14,680 nt of DNA from Desulfonema limicola. GTDB lineage: Bacteria; Desulfobacterota; Desulfobacteria; Desulfobacterales; Desulfosalsimonadaceae. The DNA is taken from the NCBI GenBank assembly GCA_020722245.1, contig DYLE01000040.1:1-14680 (forward strand), read 5' to 3'. The notes under the pieces were generated by a model, which was not told the DNA's origin, made no database searches, and was given only the letters and a program-made list of their open reading frames with translations. The translations under genes and the position numbers were made by a program. Of the stretch, positions 1 to 6,498 are shown one piece after another. Positions within the stretch are counted from its first letter, which is position 1. Each line of letters starts with the position of its first letter.

Positions 1-108
1 CAGGGTGGCCCGGCAGGCGTCATTCTCCGGCCGAATGAATACCTGAAAAAGTCTATCCCAATCCGCAACAAGATCGGGTTTGGCAGTCACTTGGCTGTTC
101 TGGTTCAT
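1..108 (-). CDS. N-terminal fragment of an unrecognised protein (runs off window)
   Basis: A minus-strand reading frame opens with ATG at 106-108 and stays open for 36 codons to the window edge. The visible residues begin MNQNSQVTAKPDLVADWD and continue with a short hydrophobic/aromatic stretch (RLFQVFIRP). There is no signal peptide or recognised motif. The ribosome-binding site is weak: the bases before the ATG show no clear GGAGG. About 156 bp separates it from the NDH-2 stop codon, and it points the same way, so it could be a downstream cistron or an independent gene. Nothing can be said of its function. The start is uncertain, and so is whether this is a gene at all, because only 36 codons are visible. 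Confidence 0.4.
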   Translation of the reverse strand, partial: MNQNSQVTAKPDLVADWDRLFQVFIRPENDACRATL

Positions 109-151
109 ACGACCATTATGTTTTGTGATACACCATCGGGGTTAACACGCT

Positions 152-176
152 GGGCTTGACCGGGGCCCGCAAGCCC
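152..176 (-). terminator. GC-rich hairpin downstream of NDH-2 (possible terminator)
   Basis: GGGCTTG at 152-158 pairs perfectly with CAAGCCC at 170-176 around an 11-base GC-rich loop. It lies about 90 bp past the NDH-2 stop codon and upstream of the gene at 1-108. No T-run follows on the minus strand, so intrinsic termination is uncertain. The remaining bases between 109 and 264 show nothing else I can support. Confidence 0.3.
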
Positions 177-264
177 CCCTGTTTAAAATAAGCGCCTCCA
201 CTCATGACGGGTATTGGTTATCCGCTTTGCTCAAGTTCGTCAACAATAATCACGATCATCGATC

Positions 265-1554
265 TTAAAAAGGGGCTGAAGATGAACGCGGTATCTGGTC
301 CACCGAAACCTTGGGCACAATCATGCGGACGGCCCTTTCAAAAAGGATATAATCCCAGGCCCAGTTGGTCATCACCAGAATCCGGTTGCGGAACCCGATG
401 AGATACGCCAGGTGGAGCAGCAGCCAGAGCACCCATGCCGGAAAACCCGTAAAAGAAAACCCTTTGACGCTGGCCAGGCCGGAGTTTCGGCCCAGGGTCA
501 CCATGCTCCCCCTGTCCTTATATATAAACCGTTGAAGGGGCTTTCCGGATATGGCGTTTAAAATGTTTTGGGCGGCGGCTTTGCCCTGCTGGACCGCCAC
601 CGGAGCGACCATGGGGAGCGGACGACCGTCCTGCGCCAGGTGCGACAGGTCGCCCACAACATACACCTCGGGATGCTCCGGCACCTGAAGCGTCGGCAGG
701 ACGTTGACCCCGCCCCTCGGGGAGACCGGAAGCCCCCAGGTCAGCACCCTCGGGGTACCGCGCACACCCGCGGACCAGATCACCGTTTCGGTGGGTATGG
801 GATCGTGGTTTTCCAGAAAAACACCGGTTCCCGTCACCTGACGTACCCTGGATCCCAGATGCACCTTGACCCCCATGGACCTCAGGTGCGAAAGGGCGTA
901 TCGTCTCAGGCGATGGGGGAATTGAGGTAAAAGGCTGTTTTGGGCTTCCACCAGGACCACCGAAGACTCGCTCATGTCAATCTCCGGAAAATCTTTGGTA
1001 AAGGAACTGGAAATCAGTTCGGATAAGGCGCCGGCGTATTCAATGCCGGTGGGCCCGCCGCCCACGATGGTAAAGGTCAGGATCCTTTTCCGGGATTCTG
1101 CATCCGGAAGCTGAGCGGCCCGTTCAAAGCAGCAGATGATATGGTTGCGCACCCGAATGGCGTCCTCCAGGGTTTTGAGCCGCAGGGAATGCTCCCGGGC
1201 GCCGGGGATATCAAAAAAACCCGATACGCTGCCCAGGGCCAGGATGAGAAAGTCATAGTCAAGGGTCCTGGCCGTGGTAACCACCTTTTTATTTTTCAGA
1301 TCCAGGTGTTCCGCCTGGGCCATCAGAAAATCGACATTGGGCATCTTCCGCAGAATGCCGCGGAGGGGATAGGCGATATCCGAGGCCTCAAGTTCCGCGG
1401 CTGCCACCTGGTATAAAAGCGGCGAGAAGGTGTGGTAGTTGTTTCTATCGACAAGGGTAACCCTCACGGGGGCGCCGGCGAGCGCTTTGGCGGCGTGCAG
1501 ACCGCCGAAACCGGCTCCCAGAATCACCACATGCGGACGTTTTTTTGTTTCCAT
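265..1554 (-). CDS. ndh: Type II NADH:quinone oxidoreductase (NDH-2)
   Basis: A 429-residue pyridine-nucleotide-disulphide-type flavoprotein that transfers electrons from NADH to the quinone pool without pumping protons, bound to the inner face of the cytoplasmic membrane. The N-terminal FAD Rossmann motif GAGFGG is at residues 13-18, followed by the NDH-2-like segment NNYHTFSPLLYQVA (38-51). The second nucleotide-binding motif GGGPTG is at 165-170. The FAD-contacting VYVVGD is at 297-302, and the quinone-side AVQQGKAAA is at about 320-328. The C-terminal stretch at about 372-414, rich in Trp and Leu, matches the amphipathic membrane anchor of this family. Length is normal. The Shine-Dalgarno is weak. 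It lies 185 bp downstream of the octaheme cytochrome gene, with a hairpin repeat between, so it probably has its own transcript. A sulfide:quinone oxidoreductase is less likely because the characteristic cysteine pair is absent. Confidence 0.88.
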   Translation of the reverse strand: METKKRPHVVILGAGFGGLHAAKALAGAPVRVTLVDRNNYHTFSPLLYQVAAAELEASDIAYPLRGILRKMPNVDFLMAQAEHLDLKNKKVVTTARTLDYDFLILALGSVSGFFDIPGAREHSLRLKTLEDAIRVRNHIICCFERAAQLPDAESRKRILTFTIVGGGPTGIEYAGALSELISSSFTKDFPEIDMSESSVVLVEAQNSLLPQFPHRLRRYALSHLRSMGVKVHLGSRVRQVTGTGVFLENHDPIPTETVIWSAGVRGTPRVLTWGLPVSPRGGVNVLPTLQVPEHPEVYVVGDLSHLAQDGRPLPMVAPVAVQQGKAAAQNILNAISGKPLQRFIYKDRGSMVTLGRNSGLASVKGFSFTGFPAWVLWLLLHLAYLIGFRNRILVMTNWAWDYILFERAVRMIVPKVSVDQIPRSSSAPF

Positions 1555-1587
1555 GAGGATCCGGCTACCCTTTTTGAAGAATAAAAA

Positions 1588-1728
1588 GATTAACCACTGA
1601 GATCACAGAGGAAATGAAGAAAAAATAATTTTTTTCTCTGTGTGCTCGGTGGTGAAAATTTTTCAAACGAACCGATAAGCTACTTTCTGCAAAAACACCG
1701 CAACGCAGGATAGATAGCTTTTTAGGGT
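1588..1728. repeat. Dispersed hairpin repeat, copy 1
   Basis: The sequence shows a long imperfect palindrome: ACCACTGAG (1593-1601) and CACAGAG (1604-1610) pair with CTCTGTG (1636-1642) and CTCGGTGGT (1645-1653), leaving a 2x2 internal loop and an A/T-rich apical loop. A conserved tail follows, with ACCGATAAG at 1671-1679 and GCTTTTTA near 1717-1724. The same arrangement recurs at 12076-12231. Both copies share orientation and end close to the stop codon of a minus-strand gene, here 12-15 bp from the stop of the octaheme cytochrome. On the minus strand the tail is transcribed first, then the hairpin. It may stabilise or terminate the cytochrome transcript; that role is inference. Confidence 0.75.
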
Positions 1729-1739
1729 AAATCCACCGG

Positions 1740-3137
1740 CTATTTGCCGGGAAATACCTGTTCAGGTTTCTGAGTGCTCCCGGTGGCGTTTGGGAAATCC
1801 GTCGCCTGATACGCCTTTTTGTTTTGAGCGATCAGGTCCCGGGCCTCTTCCATGAAGCGGTTATACCGCTTTTTGCACTCATAGAACCCGTGCCACCAGG
1901 CGTAATCCGGGGCCATCATGGCCGTTCCCATGCGGGCCCGGCGGCCCTCATGATGCCACAGCTCGTAGAATTCCACCTCGAGCTGCTCATCAAAAAACCG
2001 CGTTTTGTCCAGAAGCCCCTTTGCATACAGATCATCCAGCATTTTTCTGGCCGGCTTGTAATAGATGTCGTTATACTCTGCGACCACCCGGTCAAACTTC
2101 TCATAATGGCTGTCCACCCAGACCTTTCCATGGCACTGCATGCAGACCTCCTTCATCTTGTCGCGCTCCACTTGCCAGTTGGTTTTTGCGGGAAAAGCCT
2201 CAAACTCGGAAGGCCGGAGGGTCAGGGGGGCCTGGGTTTCCCAGGACAGCCTTTCGGTGACGTCATGGGTGGTCAGGGTGGTGCCCGAGCCGGACATGTG
2301 GCAGGCGGCGCAGGTCGGCCCCCGGAAGTCCGTCCCCGCCGACCAGGTGCCGGGCGCGGCGTTCCAGTTGTAGTCGTCCCCGTGCGCCGTGTAGATATCC
2401 CCGTGTTTGGATTCCATGTAGATTTCAATCTGGGGATGATCCGGCCCCAGATGGCACTGGCCGCAGGCCTCGGGTTTCCGGGCCTCCATCACGCTGAACA
2501 GGTGGCGGGTATGGCAGCTTGAGCATCCCCCTTTGCTGCCATCGGGGTTGATTCTTCCCACGCCCACATTGGGCCAGGTTGCGGGGTCCAGGGCGCCGTC
2601 TTTGATTTTCAGGACCGTTCCGTGGCAGTGGTAACACCCGGCGGCCCTTTCCATCTCGCTGGCTGTGCCGTCATTGAGCCAGGGGTCGATCTTCCATATG
2701 ATCTCAAGGGTGTTGGCGTGCTTGCTTCTGCCGTATTGCATGGCCTCATCCGGATGGCAGCGGGAGCAGTCCTTGGGCGTCACCACGGCCGACACCGGGG
2801 TTTTAAACTCCTTGGTTCCGTATTTCTGATCGGCGCGTTCATACTGCTGGTAATGCGACGGGCTCACATCCGGATCAAAGGCCTCGGCCTTATGGCAGTC
2901 GTAGCAGGTGATGTTCGCGCTGGCATGGCGGCTCTGTGCCCAGTCGGCGAACAGCCCCGGATGTTCTTTTTTATGGCAGTCAATGCAGGCCACCGCCTCC
3001 TTGGGCATGGCCCGTTCAATCCTGAACTCCTTTTCCTTGGGAAAATTCTGATCCGCGCTTTTTAAAACCCGCGGCCTCACAAGGATCAGGCCGACACCGA
3101 CAAAGACCGCGATCCAAAAAAATGCCGTTTTTTTCAT
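1740..3137 (-). CDS. Octaheme c-type cytochrome, hydroxylamine oxidoreductase (HAO) family
   Basis: A 465-residue exported multiheme cytochrome. There are exactly eight CxxCH haem-binding motifs, with first cysteines at residues 51, 78, 124, 168, 205, 225, 276 and 332. A hydrophobic N-terminus (about 6-20) acts as a signal peptide or anchor and places it in the periplasm. The family-typical segment IEIYMESKHG (237-246) and the C-terminal MAPDYAWWHGFYE (408-420) support the HAO family rather than NrfA, which is pentahaem. Octahaem HAO homologues catalyse hydroxylamine oxidation or, in many anaerobes, reduction of nitrite or hydroxylamine. The pairing with an upstream NapC/NrfH-type quinol dehydrogenase 23 bp away favours the reductive direction. 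A strong AAGGAG site precedes the ATG. Whether the tyrosine that cross-links haem 4 in nitrifier HAO is present cannot be settled by eye, so the substrate remains inferred. Confidence 0.87.
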   Translation of the reverse strand: MKKTAFFWIAVFVGVGLILVRPRVLKSADQNFPKEKEFRIERAMPKEAVACIDCHKKEHPGLFADWAQSRHASANITCYDCHKAEAFDPDVSPSHYQQYERADQKYGTKEFKTPVSAVVTPKDCSRCHPDEAMQYGRSKHANTLEIIWKIDPWLNDGTASEMERAAGCYHCHGTVLKIKDGALDPATWPNVGVGRINPDGSKGGCSSCHTRHLFSVMEARKPEACGQCHLGPDHPQIEIYMESKHGDIYTAHGDDYNWNAAPGTWSAGTDFRGPTCAACHMSGSGTTLTTHDVTERLSWETQAPLTLRPSEFEAFPAKTNWQVERDKMKEVCMQCHGKVWVDSHYEKFDRVVAEYNDIYYKPARKMLDDLYAKGLLDKTRFFDEQLEVEFYELWHHEGRRARMGTAMMAPDYAWWHGFYECKKRYNRFMEEARDLIAQNKKAYQATDFPNATGSTQKPEQVFPGK

Positions 3138-3160
3138 GGGGGGCTCCTTTTTGAACCGGG

Positions 3161-3718
3161 TTACAGGCCCAGCCCTCTGTAAGTTTGGGTGTATTGTTTG
3201 TACTGGTAAACAGGCCGTTTTATGTGGACCAGGTTTTTATGGCAGTCCACGCATTTTTTCTCATACCCCTCTACGGGATACAGCACGGATCGGTGCGCCA
3301 GCATGGCGCCGCGCTTATTGGGTATATAAAGGATGTTGCGATGGCACTTCTGGCATTGCTCGTTTTTAAACGAGGCATAGGCTTTCTGCCTTTGAAGCGC
3401 ATGGTCGTATCGGCTCATGTCTTGCGTAAAATGCGCAAAGATATCCTTCATTCCGTGGAGGGTCTTGGTGTAAAAAAAATCCACGGTCTCGTGGGGCGCC
3501 GGAAGATGGCAGTCCATGCAGTCCGCCACGAATCCCTGGGCGTTGTTGGTATGCGTGGAGGTCTTCCATGTGTTGAAGGCGAACTGAATCTCATGGCAGG
3601 ATGCGCAGAACCCGGGGGTCGAGGTCCGGACCATGGTGTAATAGGTGATGCTAAACAGCGGAAAGGCGATGACGATGCCCACGGCGATCAGGAGAAGGTT
3701 TAATAACGGCTTCTTCAT
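3161..3718 (-). CDS. NapC/NrfH-family tetraheme cytochrome c, membrane-anchored quinol dehydrogenase
   Basis: A small membrane-anchored cytochrome that probably oxidises menaquinol and delivers electrons to the octaheme cytochrome encoded just downstream. From the ATG at 3716-3718 it is 185 residues: MKKPLLNLLL begins one transmembrane helix, then come four CxxCH motifs (CASCH, CMDCH, CQKCH, CVDCH). The spacing, single helix and short length fit NrfH/NapC-type proteins. An in-frame TTG at 3752-3754 would add 12 residues, but no convincing ribosome-binding site supports it, and the ATG gives the usual short basic lead before the helix. The 23-bp gap to the octaheme gene indicates one operon. 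Related pairs in Epsilonproteobacteria couple a HAO homologue to a NapC/NrfH-type partner. The direct electron partner is inferred from this arrangement. Confidence 0.85.
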   Translation of the reverse strand: MKKPLLNLLLIAVGIVIAFPLFSITYYTMVRTSTPGFCASCHEIQFAFNTWKTSTHTNNAQGFVADCMDCHLPAPHETVDFFYTKTLHGMKDIFAHFTQDMSRYDHALQRQKAYASFKNEQCQKCHRNILYIPNKRGAMLAHRSVLYPVEGYEKKCVDCHKNLVHIKRPVYQYKQYTQTYRGLGL

Positions 3719-3823
3719 TGGATTTCTGATCTTGACGGCCGGTTTCAGGTCCAAACCTGTAAAGAATAAAGCCCACTTAAACGATTCAAAAAATCGACCG
3801 GAATGTCAAGCCCTCGAAGGCTG

Positions 3824-4324
3824 TTATTTTACCACAACCTCCGCTTTAGTGATCACCACCGGCGTGACGGGAACATCATCGTGCATCCCCTTACGGCCGG
3901 TGGGAACGGCTTTGATCTTGTTGACCACCGGATGCCCCTTGGCGACCTTGCCGAACACGGCGTATCCCCATCCGTCCGGGGTTTTGCCCTTGTGATCCAG
4001 GAAACTATTATTTTTCACATTGATGAAAAACTGCGCCGTGGCGCTGTGGGGGTCTGAGGTGCGGGCCATGGCAATGCTGTAGGCGATGTTTTTCAAGCCG
4101 TTATCCGCTTCATTCTCAATGGGGGCCTGGGTCGGCTTCTCCTTCATGTCCGGCGTCATGCCGCCGCCCTGGATCATAAATCCGTCGATCACCCGGTGAA
4201 AAATGGTGCCGTTGTAATGCCCGCTTTTGACATAGGAAAGAAAATTTTCACATGTCTTCGGAGCCTTGGCCTCGTCAAGTTCAATAAAAATATCCCCCAT
4301 GCTTGTTTCCAATTTAATCATCAA
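3824..4324 (-). CDS. Peptidyl-prolyl cis-trans isomerase, cyclophilin type
   Basis: A 166-residue cyclophilin that catalyses cis-trans isomerisation of X-Pro bonds during protein folding. The hallmark FHRVIDGFMIQGG lies at residues 42-54 with the catalytic arginine at 44. SATAQFFINV is at 94-103, and the C-terminal barrel segment GWGYAVFGKV is at 118-127. There is no signal peptide, so a cytoplasmic location (PpiB-like) is expected. The length equals that of single-domain bacterial cyclophilins. A good site (AAAAGGAGA) precedes the ATG. It lies about 105 bp upstream of the cytochrome pair on the same strand with no clear terminator between, so readthrough is possible, although a functional link is not evident. 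The AT-rich stretch at about 4385-4435 probably carries its promoter, but I could not place the boxes with confidence. Confidence 0.92.
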   Translation of the reverse strand: MMIKLETSMGDIFIELDEAKAPKTCENFLSYVKSGHYNGTIFHRVIDGFMIQGGGMTPDMKEKPTQAPIENEADNGLKNIAYSIAMARTSDPHSATAQFFINVKNNSFLDHKGKTPDGWGYAVFGKVAKGHPVVNKIKAVPTGRKGMHDDVPVTPVVITKAEVVVK

Positions 4325-4483
4325 ATGTCTCCTTTTTTTAACTCGCGTTCAGCAGCGGGCGAAGATTGTTTTTGTGGTTATGAAAAATATGATATATTTT
4401 ATTGATTTAATTTTAAATAAAATTATCCAGGCCTTTGATTGTACTCAAGATATTGTAAACCTCAAAAAATAAGGAAGATTACA

Positions 4484-4680
4484 ATGGAACATCTCAACTC
4501 GCAAGCCAAAATGCTTGATGTCACACCTTTGATTGCTCATTAGATGGATCAGCTTTCTCTAAGCCAGCTTTTTAAAAAGTATATTCCAAAGAGACCCCGG
4601 ATGAATGTGGCCCCGGCGGATGCCCTACCCTGATGGTTTTCAACATCATCAATGCCTCCATCCCCTTGATAAAATTTTCG
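4484..4680 (+). pseudogene. Remnant of an IS1634/DUF4277-like transposase (N-terminus only)
   Basis: Reading plus-strand from an ATG at 4484, preceded by an intact AAGGAAG site, gives MEHLNSQAKMLDVTPLIAH, then an in-frame TAG at 4541-4543. Reading on gives MDQLSLSQLFKKYIPKRPRM, then NVAPADAL. After a +/-1 shift near 4625 comes TLMVFNIINASIPL. This succession (a short 'LGVTPLIAHYLDRLGL'-type opening, a K/P-rich link, then a 'LVFNIL...PLY' helix) is what I know from the N-terminal DUF4277 domain of IS1634-family transposases. Similarity stops near 4680, so the DDE catalytic domain is absent. At least one nonsense and one frameshift mutation make it non-functional. The family call rests on pattern recognition only. 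Confidence 0.55.
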
Positions 4681-4708
4681 TAATCGATCACAGGGTGCCG
4701 CTGAAGTC

Positions 4709-4906
4709 TCAGGCAGACACCAATCTTGACCAGGATACATCCGGTTCTTGCTCTTTGAAATAACAATCCTTAGCGGTGGCGATACTATCGAATCTAAATT
4801 TTTTATGCAAGCGACAGGTGTGTCGCACTGACAGGGTTCGTTCTACCCATCTGCATCCCTTGTCGCTGTTGGAACCGTAGCTGCGCTTACGCCATTTATT
4901 CGGCAA
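4709..4906 (-). pseudogene. Remnant of an IS66-like transposase C-terminus
   Basis: The minus-strand frame ending with TGA at 4709 encodes WRKRSYGSNSDKGCRWVERT, then a stretch containing HTCRLHKKFRF, then YFKEQEPDVSW. The order 'RKxSYGxxSDKG...RWVER...TCR' corresponds to the C-terminal end of IS66-type (DDE_Tnp_IS66) transposases as I know them. The upstream catalytic core is missing. Instead the frame continues without interruption into a decayed DUF4338-type segment (4907-5614), suggesting a deletion or recombination that joined two elements. There is no plausible start codon for this piece by itself. It ends about 30 bp from the oppositely oriented IS1634-like fragment. Confidence 0.55.
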
Positions 4907-5614
4907 GAACGATCGACAGGCATAAAGCCGACGTCAGTCATCGGCAGGTAGTCGAATATTGACGGCAAGAAGCCTGAAAGCCAGGTTTTTTGATGCATAT
5001 CCAAGGCAGGATCATGAAACGGAGATTATTGATGACCCTGTGACGGTGTTTTTTTGGGGTGTCCGCATCCCGGCCGAGGCAGGCTACAGGTAGATCGTCG
5101 ATCATTGATGTATGCCATGTACTTGAGATACGACCCGACACTGGAAGGACGGCCCAGGCAGGATATGTGTTGATCAGGTAATCGTACATTTTTTCAAGAG
5201 ATGACCCACTTACGCTTTTCTGTTTCAAGGTTCCGAATCGGTCTACCGGTCCGATCATGGGGGTTGGGTCATAAGAGAAGACCAGGTGCAAGGGAGGTTG
5301 TTTTTACCACGGGCGCGACGTTTTATCAAAGGCGGCAGCAGCTTGATTTCGATCTTTGGTTCAATTTTGAGCAAAAAAGCGCAACATGCCTCGTCCTTGA
5401 GAGGGCCATTGGGTTGACGTCAGTTTCAGTGCTCGCCAAGCCGATGGGAGATAAAAGATCGCGCTTTGTCCCAATGGGTCTTGAAGAATTGCCGGATGGT
5501 TTGCAGCTCCGACGAATCGATGCCGCGATTGCGGATAATGTAGACGTTTTCTTGAAAGGTATGTCCCTTTCGATAAGGTTCGGGAATAACCTTAGCCAAA
5601 AGAAACGGATGACG
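4907..5614 (-). pseudogene. Decayed DUF4338 (DruA-type) gene
   Basis: Conceptual minus-strand translation recovers a DUF4338-like protein only if several lesions are repaired. From about 5614 the frame gives RNRGIDSSELQTIRQFF, then KARSFISHRL. Two TGA codons follow (5426-5428 and 5420-5422), placed where the family has the tryptophans of its 'WNW' motif, then RQPNGPLKDEACCAFLLKIE and LLPPLIKRRARGK. A frameshift near 5290 leads to LHLVFSYDPTPMIGPVDRFG. Two more shifts near 5165 and 5100 bracket VGSYLKYMAYINDR and LPVACLGRDADTPK. NNLRFMILPW follows, then another shift near 4985 and a TGA at 4934-4936 where 'LPxDDW' is expected. DUF4338 occurs in Druantia DruA proteins and in many transposon-associated genes; the IS-like surroundings favour the latter here. 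At least four shifts plus three stops rule out a functional product. Confidence 0.6.
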
Positions 5615-5674
5615 CCAAAAAAAAATGTAGTTTTACAAAAAAATTTATACCCTGTGATCAGTTAAGCAAAAAAT

Positions 5675-5707
5675 AACAGCCGGTCTGATAAACAAAGGCC
5701 GGCTGTT
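5675..5707 (-). terminator. Rho-independent terminator of hsp20
   Basis: AACAGCCGG at 5675-5683 pairs with CCGGCTGTT at 5699-5707 (9 bp, 15-base loop). On the minus strand the hairpin is followed by ATTTTTT, the complement of 5668-5674, as expected of an intrinsic terminator about 45 bp past the Hsp20 stop codon. A third copy of the arm lies at 5726-5739 and could compete for pairing. Confidence 0.7.
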
Positions 5708-5725
5708 CCGACACCCTTCGGTTTG

Positions 5726-5739
5726 AACAGCCGGCTGTT
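5726..5739. repeat. Palindrome AACAGCCGGCTGTT, extra copy of the terminator arms
   Basis: This perfect 14-bp palindrome repeats both arms of the adjacent terminator. Its left half can pair with 5699-5707 to give an alternative plus-strand hairpin ending in CTGTTTTT. The region could therefore terminate transcription in both directions; whether plus-strand transcripts exist here is unknown. Confidence 0.5.
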
Positions 5740-5749
5740 TTTAAAGTGA

Positions 5750-6196
5750 TTACTTGATTTCAATTTTTTTGGCCGTGGGTTCTTCGGCCTTGGGTATCGT
5801 GATTTTCAAGACCCCGTCCTTGTAGCTGGCATCAATCCGATTTGGATCAACGGCATCCGGCAGGGTAAAGGCCCTGTGGAACTTCCCATAGCTTCTTTCC
5901 CTCCGGTAGTAGTTTTCCTCCTTGATCTCAGCCTCGTGGGAACGCTCCCCTTTTAAAGTCAGGACATTGTCCTTGATATCGATGGACACATCCTCCTTTT
6001 TGACACCGGGGATTTCGGCCTTGATCACGATCGCGCCGTTTTCCTCATAGGTATCCACCAGGGGCCTCCAGTCGGCAATCGCAAAGGCTTCGTCCTTGAC
6101 CGTTGAGGACTTTGGAAACGCCTCTTCAAATATCCGGTTGATCCGCTCCTGAAGGCTGGGCAGAGTCGTCCATGGATCCCATCTTACGATTGACAT
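5750..6196 (-). CDS. Small heat-shock protein, Hsp20/alpha-crystallin family
   Basis: A 148-residue ATP-independent holdase chaperone that binds unfolding proteins and passes them to ATP-driven chaperones. The N-terminal arm (1-42, with RWDPW near the start) precedes an alpha-crystallin domain at about 43-137 containing RRERSYGKFHRAFTLP (98-113) and the hallmark GVLKITIPK (128-136). The C-terminal tail carries an I-x-I motif (IEI, 145-147) used for oligomer assembly. Length is typical of class-A bacterial Hsp20. The ATG is well placed behind AAGGAGGG. It stands alone, with its own terminator downstream and about 300 bp upstream to the UbiD gene. A palindrome 120 bp upstream may take part in regulation. 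No CIRCE element was seen. Confidence 0.95.
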   Translation of the reverse strand: MSIVRWDPWTTLPSLQERINRIFEEAFPKSSTVKDEAFAIADWRPLVDTYEENGAIVIKAEIPGVKKEDVSIDIKDNVLTLKGERSHEAEIKEENYYRRERSYGKFHRAFTLPDAVDPNRIDASYKDGVLKITIPKAEEPTAKKIEIK

Positions 6197-6315
6197 CGCT
6201 CATCCCTCCTTTCCTTTGAGTTCATGGTATGCCTTCTTCGGCCTATATCCTAAACATTTAATGGATATCTTCCAGTAGGATTCGAACAACTGAAAAATAA
6301 TCATTTTTTTATCTG

Positions 6316-6328
6316 CTTCAAGTTGAAG
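6316..6328. promoter_or_regulatory. Perfect palindrome CTTCAA-G-TTGAAG upstream of hsp20
   Basis: Two 6-bp half-sites mirror each other around one base, about 120 bp upstream of the Hsp20 start, between poly-T/poly-A tracts. The minus-strand reading contains CTTGAA, which resembles a sigma-32 -35 box, but I see no matching C-rich -10 element at the right distance. It may be a repressor operator or part of a heat-shock promoter; both are inferences. Confidence 0.35.
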
Positions 6329-6385
6329 TAAAATTTTTTTAAACGTTCTGTTTTAAGCGCAGGGTGGCAGGAAATCAAATTTCTC

Positions 6386-6413
6386 TTGACCGGACAGTAA
6401 AAAAAGGTATGAT
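6386..6413 (+). promoter_or_regulatory. Candidate sigma-70 promoter (plus strand)
   Basis: TTGACC (6386-6391) and TATGAT (6408-6413) are separated by 16 bases, each one mismatch from consensus. No coding gene lies in front of it on the plus strand; transcription would start near 6420 and meet a strong terminator at 6458-6490. It is therefore best read as the promoter of a short non-coding transcript, or as chance. Confidence 0.45.
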
Positions 6414-6419
6414 AAGGGG

Positions 6420-6490
6420 TAACAGGCGAGCGTTTTTCGGATGTTTTTCCAAAAAAGGGGCGGGCAAGATAAACGGTCCGCCCTTTTTTT
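6420..6490 (+). ncRNA. Candidate small RNA bounded by promoter and terminator
   Basis: About 70 bases lie between a good -35/-10 pair and a GC hairpin with a T-run. The body contains CGTTTTTCGGATGTTTTTCC-type U-rich tracts and no open frame with a ribosome-binding site. I recognise no Rfam family. The terminator is also needed by the minus-strand UbiD gene, so the hairpin alone is not proof; the promoter is what makes the case. Confidence 0.35.
6451..6490. terminator. Bidirectional Rho-independent terminator
   Basis: GGGCGG (6458-6463) pairs with CCGCCC (6478-6483), flanked by six A (6451-6456) and seven T (6484-6490). It begins 9 bases beyond the UbiD stop codon on the minus strand, and also works in the plus direction for the putative transcript starting near 6420. 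Confidence 0.75.
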
Positions 6491-6498
6491 ATCCGCTG

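Noticed and set aside
4572..4766. Minus-strand frame beginning after the IS66-like remnant
   Set aside because: Most of it is antisense to the IS1634-like N-terminus, which reads better on the plus strand and has an intact start and ribosome-binding site.
4709..5614. Active Druantia-type defence gene
   Set aside because: The DUF4338 frame has at least three stops and several frameshifts, and no druB-E or helicase gene is nearby; transposon context explains it better.
5201..5665. Plus-strand open frame of 154 codons across the transposon remnant region
   Set aside because: It is antisense to the DUF4338 remnant, whose minus-strand translation shows recognisable family motifs; the plus-strand frame shows none and has no ribosome-binding site.
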